Source: Klebsiella pneumoniae
GTDB taxonomy: Bacteria > Myxococcota_A > UBA9042
Length of the DNA: 55,469 bases
Assembly: GCA_945889325.1 (NCBI GenBank)
Contig: CAMDBH010000017.1
Location: 1 to 55,469 of the forward strand
Direction of reading: 5' to 3'
Part shown: piece after piece, positions 1 through 10,100 of the stretch
Numbering within the stretch: position 1 is the stretch's first letter
How the letters are laid out: each line of letters starts with the position of its first letter
Made by a program: the position numbers and the translations under genes
Notes under the pieces: model-generated
The model's input: only the letters and a program-made list of their open reading frames with translations
What the model was told of the DNA's origin: nothing
Databases searched by the model: none

Positions 1-111
1 GAACGCCCATTGAATCCAAATCGCACGAACTAGAAATCAGCCCGTGCCCCGCGCGACGTCGCGCGTCAGCGCCGTCGCATTTGCAGCCGCGAAGCGGGAA
101 TTCAACGCGAT

Positions 112-131
112 GTTGCGCCTTTAGGCGCAAC
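112..131. repeat. Perfect 8-bp hairpin with TTTA loop
   Basis: GTTGCGCC (112-119) and GGCGCAAC (124-131) are perfect reverse complements separated by TTTA. The same stem-plus-TTNA-loop design recurs at 272-285 (CACGC-TTCA-GCGTG) and inside the tandem units at 302-570 (TGCC-TTTA/TTGA-GGCA), with different stem sequences each time. Confidence 0.75.
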
Positions 132-140
132 GAGCTCGTA

Positions 141-250
141 CCGGTTGCCAAAGGAGTGGGGAGTGCAGAGGGGCGAACCATAGCGGCTAAGCACGGAATC
201 AAAGAGCTTTGGTTCGCCCCTTTGCATCCAGCGCGATAGCGCGCAACCGG
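141..250. repeat. Nested inverted repeat (foldback) of about 110 bp
   Basis: An outer 8-bp arm pair (CCGGTTGC at 141-148, GCAACCGG at 243-250) encloses an inner 17-bp arm pair (164-180 and 210-226). The inner pair is perfect over AGGGGCGAACCA/TGGTTCGCCCCT and TGCA/TGCA, with one G-T position between them. The inner loop is 29 nt. As RNA this would fold into a long stem-loop. It could be part of a palindromic repeat family, a small mobile foldback or a structured transcript end; the sequence alone does not decide. Confidence 0.65.
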
Positions 251-264
251 CACCTGCAGGTGCC
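249..264. repeat. Perfect 16-bp palindrome
   Basis: GGCACCTG followed directly by CAGGTGCC is a perfect dyad with no loop. It overlaps the outer arm of the preceding foldback and precedes the CACGC-TTCA-GCGTG hairpin at 272-285. It could be a protein-binding dyad or one more member of the hairpin array. Confidence 0.7.
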
Positions 265-301
265 GCTCGTCCACGCTTCAGCGTGCCGGGCCGCGCGCAG
301 C

Positions 302-570
302 GCAAAACAAAACCCGCCTTTAGGCAAGCCGCCCGCAGGGCAAAACCAAACCTGCCTTTAGGCAAGCCGTCCGCAGGGCAAAACAAAACCTGCCTTTAGG
401 CAAGCCGTCCGCAGGGCAAAACAAAACCTGCCTTGAGGCAAAGCCGCCCGCAGGGCAAAACAAAACCTGCCTTGAGGCAAAGCCGCCCGCAGGGCAAAAC
501 AAAACCTGCCTTGAGGCAAAGCCGCCCGCAGGGCAAAACAAAACCTGCCTTTAGGCAAGCCGCGCGCAGG
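302..570. repeat. Seven tandem 38/39-bp units, each with a small hairpin
   Basis: Seven head-to-tail copies start at 302, 340, 378, 416, 455, 494 and 533. Copies 1-3 and 7 are 38 bp. Copies 4-6 are 39 bp, carry TTGA instead of TTTA and have one extra A. Each unit contains TGCC (CGCC in copy 1), then TTTA or TTGA, then GGCA, followed by a GCCGYCCGCAGG-like stretch. There are no unique spacers between copies, so this is not a CRISPR array. The 39-bp units give a 13-residue repeat when translated, which is a by-product of the period. Confidence 0.85.
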
Positions 571-602
571 GCAAAAACGCCAGTGCCTGCAAGGCGAGTC
601 GC

Positions 603-2093
603 CTAGCGCAGCGATATCAAAACCGTCTTTTTCCAAGTAAAATGTTCAAGCATCGCTTCAAGCGTCGCCTCTTTGCCCAAACCACTTTGCTTAATCCCAC
701 CATAACTAAGCGCAGCTTGCACGACAAGATTCTGATTCACTTGAACAAATCCTGCTTCCAGGCGATGCACAGCATCCATGGCCGTGGCCAAATCCCGCGT
801 CCAAATCGTCGCAGCCAAGCCAAAATCACTGTCATTTGCCGCGGCTAGCACAGCCTCATAATCGGTGAATTTCTGCACACAAGTCACTGGCCCAAAAATT
901 TCTTCGCGAATCAGGGCACTTTCTGGACCCAAGCCAGTAAAAATCACGGGACGAACGTAGCGCCCATGTGAAAACGCTTTATCTTCAGGCAACTGTGAGC
1001 ACTCGTGGGCGACCGCGCCAGGAGTCGCTTTGCCGATGCCGATGTAGCGCTGCACCGTGTTGAATTGTTGCTCGCTAATAATGGTGCCGATGTCGGTGGT
1101 TTCATCCAACGGATCTCCCATTTTCATGGCGTCGACACGGGCTTTGAGGCGACTGACAAAAATGTCATGCAGTGACTCGTGCACGTAAATGCGGCTGGCG
1201 GCCGTGCAACTTTGGCCTTGGCGTGTGAAGCGCATGCCGGCGACGGCTCCATCGACAACGCGATCCAAGTCCGCGTCGCCCATGATGATCATCGGCGACT
1301 TGCCCCCGAGCTCAAGCGTTACGGGCACCAATTTGTCCGCCGCGGCGTGGGCGATGATTTTTCCGGTCGCGACAGAGCCTGTGAACGTAATCTTCTTGAC
1401 CAACGGGTGCTTGCAAAGCGGTCCGCCGCAGGTCGGTCCGTCGCCCGACAAAAGATTGAAAATACCTGGCGGCAGTATCTGGCCCATGAGCTGGGCCATG
1501 CGCAGAACGGCAAGTGGTGCCTCTTCTGCGGACTTCACCACCACTGCATTGCCAGCAACGAGTGCGGGTGCGATTTTAAGCGCCATCAGCAACATCGGAA
1601 CATTCCAAGGGATAATCGCGCCGACGACGCCTATCGGTTCGCGCAGCGTCATGACCAGCATGTCAGCGCGAAACGGCACCGTTTCTCCTTTGATCTCACT
1701 GCCCAAACCGCCAAAAAACGCAAAGATATCTGCGACTACGCCGGCTTCGACGCGGCTTTCGGTGCGGATGGCTTTGCCAGTTTCCAGAGCGACAAGGCGT
1801 GCGAGTTCTTCTTTATGTGTTTCAAACAGTTGTGCGCATGCGGCGACGAGTTTGCCGCGTTCGCGCGGACTGCGTTTGGCCCAGAGTTTTTGCGCGGCAA
1901 CGGCAGATTGGACGGCGCGGTCGACGTCCGCACCATTGCCGTCAGCCACGCGGGCAACTTCTTGTAAATTTGCCGGATTGATAACTGCGAACGTTTGCCC
2001 GTTGGCGGCGGGGGTCAGCGCACCATCGATAAAGTGAAAGCCGGACAATTCCTTGGCCAAGCTGTGCGGATCCAAATTCGGCGCGTAAGTCAT
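603..2093 (-). CDS. Aldehyde dehydrogenase family protein
   Basis: A 496-residue protein of normal length for the NAD(P)-dependent aldehyde dehydrogenase superfamily, which oxidises aldehydes to carboxylates in the cytoplasm. The expected active site is complete: Asn164 in PWN, general base Glu261 in LELGGKSP and nucleophile Cys296 in GQSC. The nucleotide-binding segment FTGSVATG (residues 237-244) is also present. The start is supported by a GGAGG Shine-Dalgarno sequence 6 nt upstream. It lies 34 bp downstream of the CoA-transferase gene on the same strand, so the two are probably co-transcribed. The pairing suggests catabolism in which an aldehyde or acyl-CoA intermediate is handled, but the substrate cannot be read from sequence. 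Confidence 0.93.
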   Translation of the reverse strand: MTYAPNLDPHSLAKELSGFHFIDGALTPAANGQTFAVINPANLQEVARVADGNGADVDRAVQSAVAAQKLWAKRSPRERGKLVAACAQLFETHKEELARLVALETGKAIRTESRVEAGVVADIFAFFGGLGSEIKGETVPFRADMLVMTLREPIGVVGAIIPWNVPMLLMALKIAPALVAGNAVVVKSAEEAPLAVLRMAQLMGQILPPGIFNLLSGDGPTCGGPLCKHPLVKKITFTGSVATGKIIAHAAADKLVPVTLELGGKSPMIIMGDADLDRVVDGAVAGMRFTRQGQSCTAASRIYVHESLHDIFVSRLKARVDAMKMGDPLDETTDIGTIISEQQFNTVQRYIGIGKATPGAVAHECSQLPEDKAFSHGRYVRPVIFTGLGPESALIREEIFGPVTCVQKFTDYEAVLAAANDSDFGLAATIWTRDLATAMDAVHRLEAGFVQVNQNLVVQAALSYGGIKQSGLGKEATLEAMLEHFTWKKTVLISLR

Positions 2094-2127
2094 CTCGATT
2101 CCTCCAAATAAATCCTGAGTTTAACCG

Positions 2128-3357
2128 CTAAGCAATCGCGCCCGCGGCGCGCAGTTCGTCAAGAGTCTGCGCGGAAAGTTGCAACCACTGTTGCAGTACC
2201 ACGTCGGTGTGCTCCGCCAAAATGGGCGGCGGTGTCCGCACTTGGCCCGGCGCTTCCTTGAGCTTGACAGTGACACCGGGGACCCGAATGGCCCCCGCCG
2301 TTGGATGCTGCTGCTCAACGACCATCTGACGCGCGAGCACCGCGGGATGGCTTAACGTCTGGTCGACGTTGAGGATTGGCCCGCACGGAACGCCCGCAGC
2401 ATCGAGCAAATCCAGCCAATGTTGCAGCGGTTGTTGGCAAAAGTGCGCCGTCAGCACGGGGAACAGGGCGTCGCGGTGCGCCACGCGCTCCGGATTGGTG
2501 CCAAAGCGATGATCATCAAGCAAGTCAGGGCGCTGCACGGCTTCGCAAAAAGTCCGCCACTGCGCGTCGTTGCCGACGGCCAAATTGAAATGCCCGTCGA
2601 GCGCTGCAAACGTCTCATAGGGACAGATACTTGGATGACGGTTGCCTGCACGCTGCGGGACGCGTCCGGTGTGCAGGTAGCTCGAAGCTTGGTAGGTCAG
2701 CAGGCTAACCATGGAATCCAGCATGGAAATATCGATGGTCTCGCCCTGCCCTGTGCGTTCGCGGCGGACCAGCGCCAGCAGAATGCCCTGAACTGCGTAC
2801 AGGCCGGATACCAAATCGGCAATAGAAGTACCGACTTTGGTCGGAGAGCCGTTGGCGGAACCCGTCAGCGATTGCATGCCGGATAAGCCTTGCACGGCCA
2901 AATCGTAGCCGGCGCGATCGCGGTACGGGCCATCTTGCCCAAAACCTGAAATCGAGCAGTAGATGAGACGCGGATTGATTTCGCGCAGTTGCGCCGCTCC
3001 CAGACCCAGGCGCGCGGCAGCACCGGCGCGAAAATTTTCAACAACCACATCCGCCTGTGCGGCCAGATCGCGCACCAGCTGCCGGCCTGCCTTGTCCTTC
3101 AAATCGACGGCGATCGAGCGCTTGTTGCGGTTAATACTCAGAAAATACGTGGATTCGCCGTTGACGAACGGTGGACCAAAGGCGCGGGTGTCGTCGCCTG
3201 AGCCGGGTTTTTCCACTTTGACGACTTCGGCGCCGTGGTCGGCGAGAATCTGGGTGCAGAACGGTCCCGAAAGCACCCGCGTCAAATCGAGAATACGAAT
3301 CCCGTCCAAACTCATGGGCTTGGGCAGATTGTCGGCGGCGGGCGGCGGTGCATGCAT
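2128..3357 (-). CDS. CaiB/BaiF family III CoA-transferase
   Basis: A 409-residue protein with the layout of family III CoA-transferases, which move CoA between organic acids through an aspartyl-CoA thioester. The N-terminal GIRILDLTRVLSGPF, the VVKVEKPGSGD segment, the SINRNKRSIAVDLK segment and the catalytic Asp152 in GYDLAVQGLSG are all recognisable. The start is uncertain. An internal ATG at 3315 (MSLDGIRILD) matches the usual family N-terminus better, and the first 14 residues are Pro/Ala-rich with no clear ribosome-binding site. It is the first gene of a probable two-gene operon with the aldehyde dehydrogenase. Substrate unknown. Confidence 0.92.
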   Translation of the reverse strand: MHAPPPAADNLPKPMSLDGIRILDLTRVLSGPFCTQILADHGAEVVKVEKPGSGDDTRAFGPPFVNGESTYFLSINRNKRSIAVDLKDKAGRQLVRDLAAQADVVVENFRAGAAARLGLGAAQLREINPRLIYCSISGFGQDGPYRDRAGYDLAVQGLSGMQSLTGSANGSPTKVGTSIADLVSGLYAVQGILLALVRRERTGQGETIDISMLDSMVSLLTYQASSYLHTGRVPQRAGNRHPSICPYETFAALDGHFNLAVGNDAQWRTFCEAVQRPDLLDDHRFGTNPERVAHRDALFPVLTAHFCQQPLQHWLDLLDAAGVPCGPILNVDQTLSHPAVLARQMVVEQQHPTAGAIRVPGVTVKLKEAPGQVRTPPPILAEHTDVVLQQWLQLSAQTLDELRAAGAIA

Positions 3358-3487
3358 GGCGCGGCAAGGTAGAGCGACACCGCCAAAATGGCAAGGGGCA
3401 AAATACGTTGAAGATAGGTCAAAATGAGACAGTGGCGCGATTGCGGCCGTTCCGTTACGCTAAGCCCCAAGCCACGGGGGGCAAATC

Positions 3488-4000
3488 ATGCTGCGGATCT
3501 GGACGAAACTGCTGATATTGTTATCGTTGCTTGCAGCGCTAGCGGGCTGCAGCGAGGACCCTGCGGCAATTACCGCAGCGGTGGACGCCGCAACGGCGAC
3601 TGAAACGACCAACGATCTCACAGGCGCAGATGTTAGCGCCAGCGATGAGCAGGCAGGCGACGGCTTCGCGGACACCGCGCATGAACCCGTTGATATCGCC
3701 GATATTTTTGACGTGTTTCCTGCGGATGAAGGTCAGATCGAAGACGTGGAACCCGCCGATACCGGCCCGCAATGTCCGGCCGACTGCGCGCAGAAGAAGG
3801 CGGCGCAATGCCAGTATTATGCTTGTGAATCGGGCGTTTGTACGTTGCTATTGGCCAAGGACGCCACACCTTGCGACGACGGCAATGGCTGCACAGTCGG
3901 CGACGCGTGCGCCAAGGGCGCTTGCGTGCCCGGACCCGCACTGACCTGCGCGAGCGACAACAACCCGTGCACTGGCGATGCGTGCGATCCAACCACATGA
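3488..4000 (+). pseudogene. Cysteine-rich FGE-domain lipoprotein, N-terminal part (to in-frame TGA)
   Basis: First piece of a gene that reads to 7035 if two lesions are repaired (about 1182 residues). It starts with a lipoprotein signal (MLRIWTKLLILLSLLAALAGC, lipobox LAGC), then an acidic linker rich in Asp/Ala. The first cysteine repeats follow (CDDGNGCTVGDACAKGAC). Translation stops at TGA 3998-4000 inside the motif DPTT-stop-KC. Elsewhere the same motif reads DPTTGKC or NPLTGKC, so the stop sits exactly where Gly belongs, and the frame continues open beyond it. A GGGGGG tract 7 nt upstream of the ATG may serve as ribosome-binding site. This could be a real nonsense mutation, a sequencing error or a read-through site. 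Confidence 0.8.
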
Positions 4001-4006
4001 AAATGC

Positions 4007-6040
4007 TTGTATTTGCCGATCGGAGTCACAACCGCCTGCGATGACGGCAACACGTGCACGGTCAACGACAGTTGCTGCTTGGTCGGGCAAAAAGGCTGCG
4101 TCGCGGGCAAATGCAAACCGGGCGCCGACAAATGCGTGTGTTCGGGGACAGATCCTGGCGAATGTGAAGCGAAATTTGGCGACGGTAACTATTGCAACGG
4201 GTGGCTTTATTGCGACACAACGCTGCCGCAACACGCGTGTTTGCCGGTACCCGACAGCGCGATTAAGTGCGACAGCGCCAACGATTCCGCATGTGGCAAA
4301 GCCATTTGCGTGCCAGCGACCGGCAAATGCGTGCAAAAGGCCATCAACGAAAATGGCCCGTGTCCAAGCAACGACGCCTGCGCGCAGAATAGTTGCGCCA
4401 AGGGCCAGTGCAAACTAGACACCAAACTGTGCGAATGCGCGACCAACGCGGATTGTGCAAGCAAAAACACCAATTTATGCACGGGCAGTTGGTTCTGCGA
4501 CAAGAGCAAACCGGGTGCTTGGAAATGTGCGCTAAGCGCCGAGAGCGCGGTCACTTGCAGCAACGCCAAAGACAGCAACTGCGCCAAGAATGTTTGCAAC
4601 CCGCTGACCGGTAAATGCAAATTGACGGCTATCGAGTTTGTTGACTGCAACGGCATTGGCGGCGCGTGCAAGCCTTTGCCAGCGGACGCCAAGCCAAATG
4701 ACGCGCTGGTGGCGTGCAGCGACGGAAATGGCTGTACAAACGGCGATTTATGCGGCGGCGGCACCTGCAAGCCCGGCGGCACCAATACGTGCAACTGCAC
4801 CAAAGACGCGGATTGCGCGGCCACCGAAGACGGCGATTTCTGCAATGGCACGCTGTACTGCGATGTGAAGGCCGCAAAATGCAAAGTAAATCCGGCGACG
4901 GTGGTGACATGCGCCAGCGACAAAAACGGTTTTTGTCAAAGCAAGCTGTGCCAAAACGTCAAGAACGCTGTGGGCCTGGCGATCGGCGCCACTTGCAGCG
5001 ACGTGGCGCAAAACGAAGGCAAGCCGTGCAATGACGGCGACTTGTGCACAACGGGCGACGTGTGCGGATCTGGCAAATGCGTAAGCGGCACCAATACTTG
5101 TACCTGCGGCCAAGACGCCGACTGCGCCAAATTTGACGACGGCAACGCCTGCAATGGCACACTTTATTGCGACAAGTCCGGCAAGACCCCCAGTTGCACG
5201 CTCAATCCGGCGACCGTCGTCGTGTGCTCGTCGGCGCTGGACAGCGCGTGTGGCAAGAACTTGTGCGATCCGATTTCCGGCAGTTGCAAAGTCACGGCGG
5301 TACAGGAGAATTTGCCATGCGATGCCGATGGCAACGGCTGCACAAGCGGCGATCATTGCGAAGCCGGCGTTTGCAAAACCGGCGTCAACGTTTGCCAGTG
5401 CCAGACCGACAAGGATTGCGCCAAATTTGAAGATGGCGACGTTTGCAATGGCAATTTGTACTGCAATCTCAAGACCAATCAATGCGCGCTCAATCCGGCC
5501 TCTGTCGTGGTCTGCCCGACAGTTGACGACAATTTTTGTCGGCATAACGTCTGCGAATCCGCAACGGGGGCGTGCAAGTTGGTGGCGCTCCATGAAAGTC
5601 AGGCTTGCGACGCCGATGGCAATCCGTGCACCCAAGGCGATCTGTGCGCGGCTGGTTCCTGCCTGGCGGGCGCCAACACCTGCAATTGCCAATCGAACGC
5701 CGACTGTGCAGTCCAAGACGACGACAACCTGTGCAACGGCCAATTGTATTGCAAACTCGACAAGCACACTTGCGCTGTGAACGTAACAACCGTCGTGCAG
5801 TGCCCGTTGTCCAACAGTCCATGCCTGAAAAGCGTGTGCGATGGCGCGACGGGCAAGTGCGCCAACAAAGCGCTGGCAGACGGGCTGGCGTGCGAGGACG
5901 GCAAAGCCTGCACCTACGGCGATGTTTGTCTTGGCGGCGCATGCAACGGGGGGCGGATCTGTGCGGATGTAATACGTATTTGGACTGCGTCGACGACGGC
6001 AATCTGTGCAACGGCCTTGCGTTTTGCGACAAAAGCCTGA
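4007..6040 (+). pseudogene. Cysteine-rich FGE-domain lipoprotein, middle part (CTDC-type repeats)
   Basis: Continues in the same frame as the preceding piece after the in-frame TGA. It consists of about seven long repeat modules. Each has CDDGNxCTxGDxC, a GxCxxGxNxC segment, a spacer with DxDCAKFxDGxxCNGxLYCD and an NPATVVxC segment. The pattern resembles Dictyostelium CTDC repeats. All the cysteines imply a disulphide-bonded extracytoplasmic stalk. The repeat pattern ends near 5950. The last 29 codons, after the G6 run at 5948-5953, are out of frame and read a non-repeat tail. The internal ATG at 4007 has no clear ribosome-binding site and probably is not a genuine start. Confidence 0.75.
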
Positions 6041-7035
6041 GCCCGCCGACGTGCGGGTCCACGCCCGCGATTGTGTGCACGCCGGGCGGAGTCGGCTGCG
6101 CCAACACCGCCTGCAACGCCAAATCAGGGCAGTGCGAGGACAACCCGAAAAACAATGGCTGCGATGACAGCAACGATTGCTCCCTAGACAGCTGCACGGC
6201 TAAAGGGGTTTGCGTGAACTCGGCGTTGGCGGATGGCAATCCGTGTGGCGGCGGCGTGTGCGTCAGTGCAAAATGCCAAAGCGCCCCCAACGGCATGGCG
6301 TTCGTTCCCAGCGGAACCGCTTGGATTGGCTGCAATAGCCTCGTCGACGTGCAATGCGCCGTGGATGAGTGGCCTACCCACCTCATCGAATTGTCGGCGA
6401 TCTTTGCTGATCGCTATGAGGTTTCGGCTGGCGAATTTGCGGCCTGCATCAATGCTGGCGCGTGTGAAAAGCCGGCGAAAATCGACGCCGCCTGCAACAT
6501 CGGCACGCCGTCGCGCGAGCAGAATCCTGCGAATTGTGTCACATTTTTGCAGGCTGCGGCCTATTGCAAATTCGCAGAGAGGCGGCTGCCGACCGAAGCT
6601 GAATGGGAATCGTTGGCGCGGGGCCGCTGCTTCTCGCCGGACTGCAAGGAAATAACGCCGCGTTTTCCCTGGGGCAATCAGCCAGTCGCCAACTGCAACT
6701 ACGCTTGGATGGCCGGCAGTTTTGCGCCCGGTTGCAATTTGGGCACCACGCTCGCCGTGGGCGCGCGGCCTCTCGACAAAAGTCCGTACGGCTTATTTGA
6801 CATGGCAGGCAACGTCCGCGAATGGACGATGGACAGCTATGACATTGATTTTTATAAAAAACTTGACGCGAGCAAAGCCAATCCGGTCAATTTGTCGGTC
6901 AGCAGCCGCGTGGTGCGTGGCGGCGGAATACTGAGTCAAAGCAAAGATATGCGGACTTCTCGCCGCGATTCATTGGCGCCGTCGCAAGCCGCTAGCGATG
7001 TGGGTTTTCGCTGTGTCCGTGATCCAAATCCTTAG
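5953..7035 (+). pseudogene. Cysteine-rich FGE-domain lipoprotein, C-terminal part (SUMF1-like domain)
   Basis: Recovered by shifting frame at the G6 run 5948-5953; one extra G restores NGGADLCGCNTYLDC. Two more cysteine repeats are followed by a formylglycine-generating-enzyme (SUMF1/PF03781-type) domain from about 6290 to 7030. Its landmarks are MAFVPSGTAWIGC, DRYEVSAGEFAACI, RRLPTEAEWESLARG, GLFDMAGNVREWTMD, RVVRGGG and DVGFRCVRD. The catalytic cysteine pair of true FGEs is not evident after RVVRGGG, so a sulfatase-modifying activity is doubtful and a binding or structural use of the fold is more likely. The domain itself is intact. Confidence 0.82.
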
Positions 7036-7048
7036 TACTAATGCGCAA

Positions 7049-7077
7049 TTGTGGCGCAGACGGACAAATGCTAGGAT
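7049..7077 (+). promoter_or_regulatory. Candidate sigma-70-type promoter
   Basis: TTGTGG (7049-7054), a 17-bp spacer and TAGGAT (7072-7077) lie 36 bp upstream of the ATG at 7114. An AGGAG ribosome-binding site is at 7103-7107. The -35 box is weak, the spacing is ideal. Confidence 0.45.
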
Positions 7078-7113
7078 TGCTTTGGCAACCGGCCTCTTGC
7101 ACAGGAGTCTGAC

Positions 7114-10100
7114 ATGCGCGGATCTCATTGCAGCCAAACATCTGATTTTTCAGGACTTCGGCGTTGGTCGGCGCTAGTTGTTTGGGGCGGGTTTGCCTTC
7201 GCGTGCACCCAAGAGCCCTCCGCGCTTGTTGAAGGCGCGGATGCGGACGTCAGCGCCGAGATCGCGGTGCTCGACACAGCTGCCGCGGAAACACCAGTTC
7301 CTCAAGACATTTTGCCGGACTTGCCCAATGTGCCGGACATGCAGGACGTGCAAGTGGCTGATGCTGAGCAAGATAGCCCAAAGCCGTCCGAAGATGCTGC
7401 GCCAGATGTCAGCGAAAAGCCAGACATCAGCTCGGATGTGCCGCCCGTTGGAACGCCGTGCAAAGTCAATACAGATTGCCCTGTTGCGGCGTCGCCTTGC
7501 GTGCTGGCCAAGTGCAGCCCGACGACCAAATTGTGCGTTGAAATCTGGCAGGATCCCGCGACAGCGTGCGACGACGGCAACGCGTGCACGCAAAACGACG
7601 CCTGCCAATGCGACGGTGCTGCATGCGACAACCTGCAATGCAAAGGTGGAATCGACACTTGCGGCTGCAAGCTTGCGAGCGACTGCGACAAATTTGACGA
7701 CGGCAACAAATGCAACGGCACGTGGTTTTGCGACGTCAGCGCCGAGCCGAGCTTGTGCAAGCCCAATCCGGCGACGGTGGTCAAGTGCCCGCCATTGTTT
7801 GATGATCCGTGCAACAGCGCGATTTGTTCGCCATCGACCGGGGCGTGCGATGTCACGCCGACCGCGGACGACACAAACTGCGACGACGGCAAACTTTGCA
7901 CGGTCGGCGACAAGTGCAACGGCGGCAAATGCTTAGGCGGCATTGGTATTTGCGAGTGTCAGCTCAACAGCGATTGCAAAGATGACGGCAATTTGTGCAA
8001 TGGCGTGCCGTTTTGCGACAAATCTGAATTTCCGTTCAAGTGCAATGTCAATCCGGGCAGCGTGGTCACTTGCAGCAAGAATGACGATTCGATATGTGGC
8101 ACCAACACTTGTGACCCGCAAACCGGCAAATGCTCGCTGTTGCAAGCACCCGATGGCGGCAAATGCGACGACACGAATTACTGCACGATCGGCGATCATT
8201 GCGAAAAGGGCAAATGCATTTCAGGCGAAAATACATGCGGTTGTGTCAAAGATAGCCAATGCAGCAAATATGAAGCCAAAAACTTGTGCTTGGGCAAGCT
8301 GTTTTGCAACTTGCAACTGGTTGAACCAGCGTGCGAAATCAATCCGGCGACCGTGGTGAATTGCACGGACGTCTACGACACGCAGTGTGCTCAGAACCAA
8401 TGCGACCCGACCACGGGCAAATGCAGCATCAAAAACGTCAAGGAAGCGCAACCTTGTGACGACAACAACGTCTGCACACCGGACGAGTCGTGTCAAAGCG
8501 GCGTTTGCATCAGCAAGACCAACAATTGCGCGTGCAACACCAACGGCGATTGCGACAGCAAAGACGATGGCAACAAATGCAACGGCTTGTCTTACTGCAA
8601 CAAGGCCAAAGTGCCGTATGCCTGTGAAACCAATGCGGCGACTGTTGTCACCTGCCCATCCGTCGGCGACACGACGTGCTTGAAAAATGTATGCCAAGTG
8701 CTGACCGGCAAATGCGAAATGAAGCCAAGCAGCAACGGATTGGCCTGCGATGCGGACAACAACGTTTGCACCAGCGGTGACGTTTGCAATGCCGGCGCCT
8801 GTGTCGCCGGCGCGAACAAGTGCGAGTGCCAAAACGACAGTGATTGCAAAACATCTGAAGACGGCAACGTCTGCAACGGCACGCTGTTTTGCGACAAAGC
8901 CGCGGGCAAGTGCGCGGTCAACCCGAACACCGTGGTCACCTGTTCGACGCTAAAGGATACGGAATGTTTGCACAATGTCTGTCAGCCTCAGACCGGCAAT
9001 TGCAGCTTGGTCGGGCAAAAACAGGGGCAGACGTGCAACGCCGACGACAACCCTTGCACGACCGGTGACACCTGCGACAATGGCAAATGCATGGCTGGGC
9101 CAAATACCTGTAGTTGTAGTGAGGACGGCGACTGCAGCAAGTTGTACAGCGCCAATTTGTGTCTGGGAAAAATGTTTTGCAACAAGGCCAAGCCGCCGTT
9201 CGTCTGCGAAATTAACCCCGCGACCATCGTGACTTGCGGCCAAGGCAATCCGCCGATGTGCCAAAAATACCAGTGCGTTCCCAATACTGGGCAGTGCAGC
9301 AATGTGCCGGTTGCGGACGATCTCTCTTGCGATGACAGCAAGTTGTGCACAGTGGGCGATGTTTGCAAAGGCGGCAAGTGCCAACCCGGCGTCAACATCT
9401 GCGGGTGTTTCAACGACAGCGATTGCGCGGCGCAAGAGGACAACAACAGTTGCAACGGCACGCTATTTTGCGACAAGACGGCGGTGCCCTTTTTGTGCAA
9501 AATCAACCCAAATACGGTCGTTGTTTGTCCAGTTGATAAAGATCAAGGTTGCTTGAAAAGTCAATGTAATCCTACAAGTGGCGTCTGCGGCCTAGCGCCC
9601 GCGCTGGAAAACGCGGCCTGCAATGATAGCGATGCGTGCACGACGAACGAACACTGCAAAGGCGGAAAATGCACAGGCGTGGCGCTGGTTTGCAACGACA
9701 ACAACGTGTGCACCGTCGACGACTGCGATGTCTTTGACGGTTGCATCGCAGTCGCAAACCCAGTGGCGGCCTGCGACGACGGTGACGCGTGCACCGCCGA
9801 CGCCTGTGATGTCAAACTTGGCTGTAGCCACAAGGCTTTAGATAGCGGGTCCTGCGACGATGGCGATCCCTGCTCCACCGCGGACAGTTGCAGTGGTGGA
9901 AAATGCAAAGGCAAACTCGGGGGCGGCTGCGACGACGGCAATCCGTGCACGGACGATGTCTGTGGCGTGGATGGCAAAAATTGCACCCATAAACCCAATG
10001 TTGCGGCGTGCGGCGATGGCAAGATGTGCTTGGACGGCCAGTGCGGCGGTTGCGAAGCGTTTCGGCGACTCCACCGCACGGGCTGTGAGGAATTGTTCCC

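Larger units (their letters stand above)
1..602. other. Gene-free region of short palindromes and tandem repeats
   Basis: No convincing gene lies here. The short reading frames are low-complexity translations of the repeats and have no family resemblance. The stretch holds many short inverted repeats, a nested foldback at 141-250, a perfect 16-bp palindrome at 249-264 and seven tandem units at 302-570. It sits just past the 3' end of the minus-strand aldehyde dehydrogenase gene, so some of the structure could act in transcript termination or 3' protection. That role is inference only. Confidence 0.7.

Noticed and set aside
302-570. Possible CRISPR array
   Set aside because: The 38/39-bp copies abut each other without unique spacers and no cas gene is present.
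102-636. Minus-strand frames of 73-94 codons in the repeat region
   Set aside because: Their repeated FCPAGGFASRQ-type sequence simply mirrors the tandem DNA units; no start signal or family.
1179-2037. Plus-strand frames of 262 and 282 codons opposite the aldehyde dehydrogenase
   Set aside because: They are antisense to a gene with complete family motifs and show no recognisable domain.
4748-5767. Minus-strand frame of 339 codons, and similar ones at 4207-4923, 8221-8832, 13638-14636, 15565-16449 and 45406-46725
   Set aside because: Complementary strands of the cysteine repeats stay open because the repeat codons rarely give stops in reverse; the products are low-complexity with no domain.
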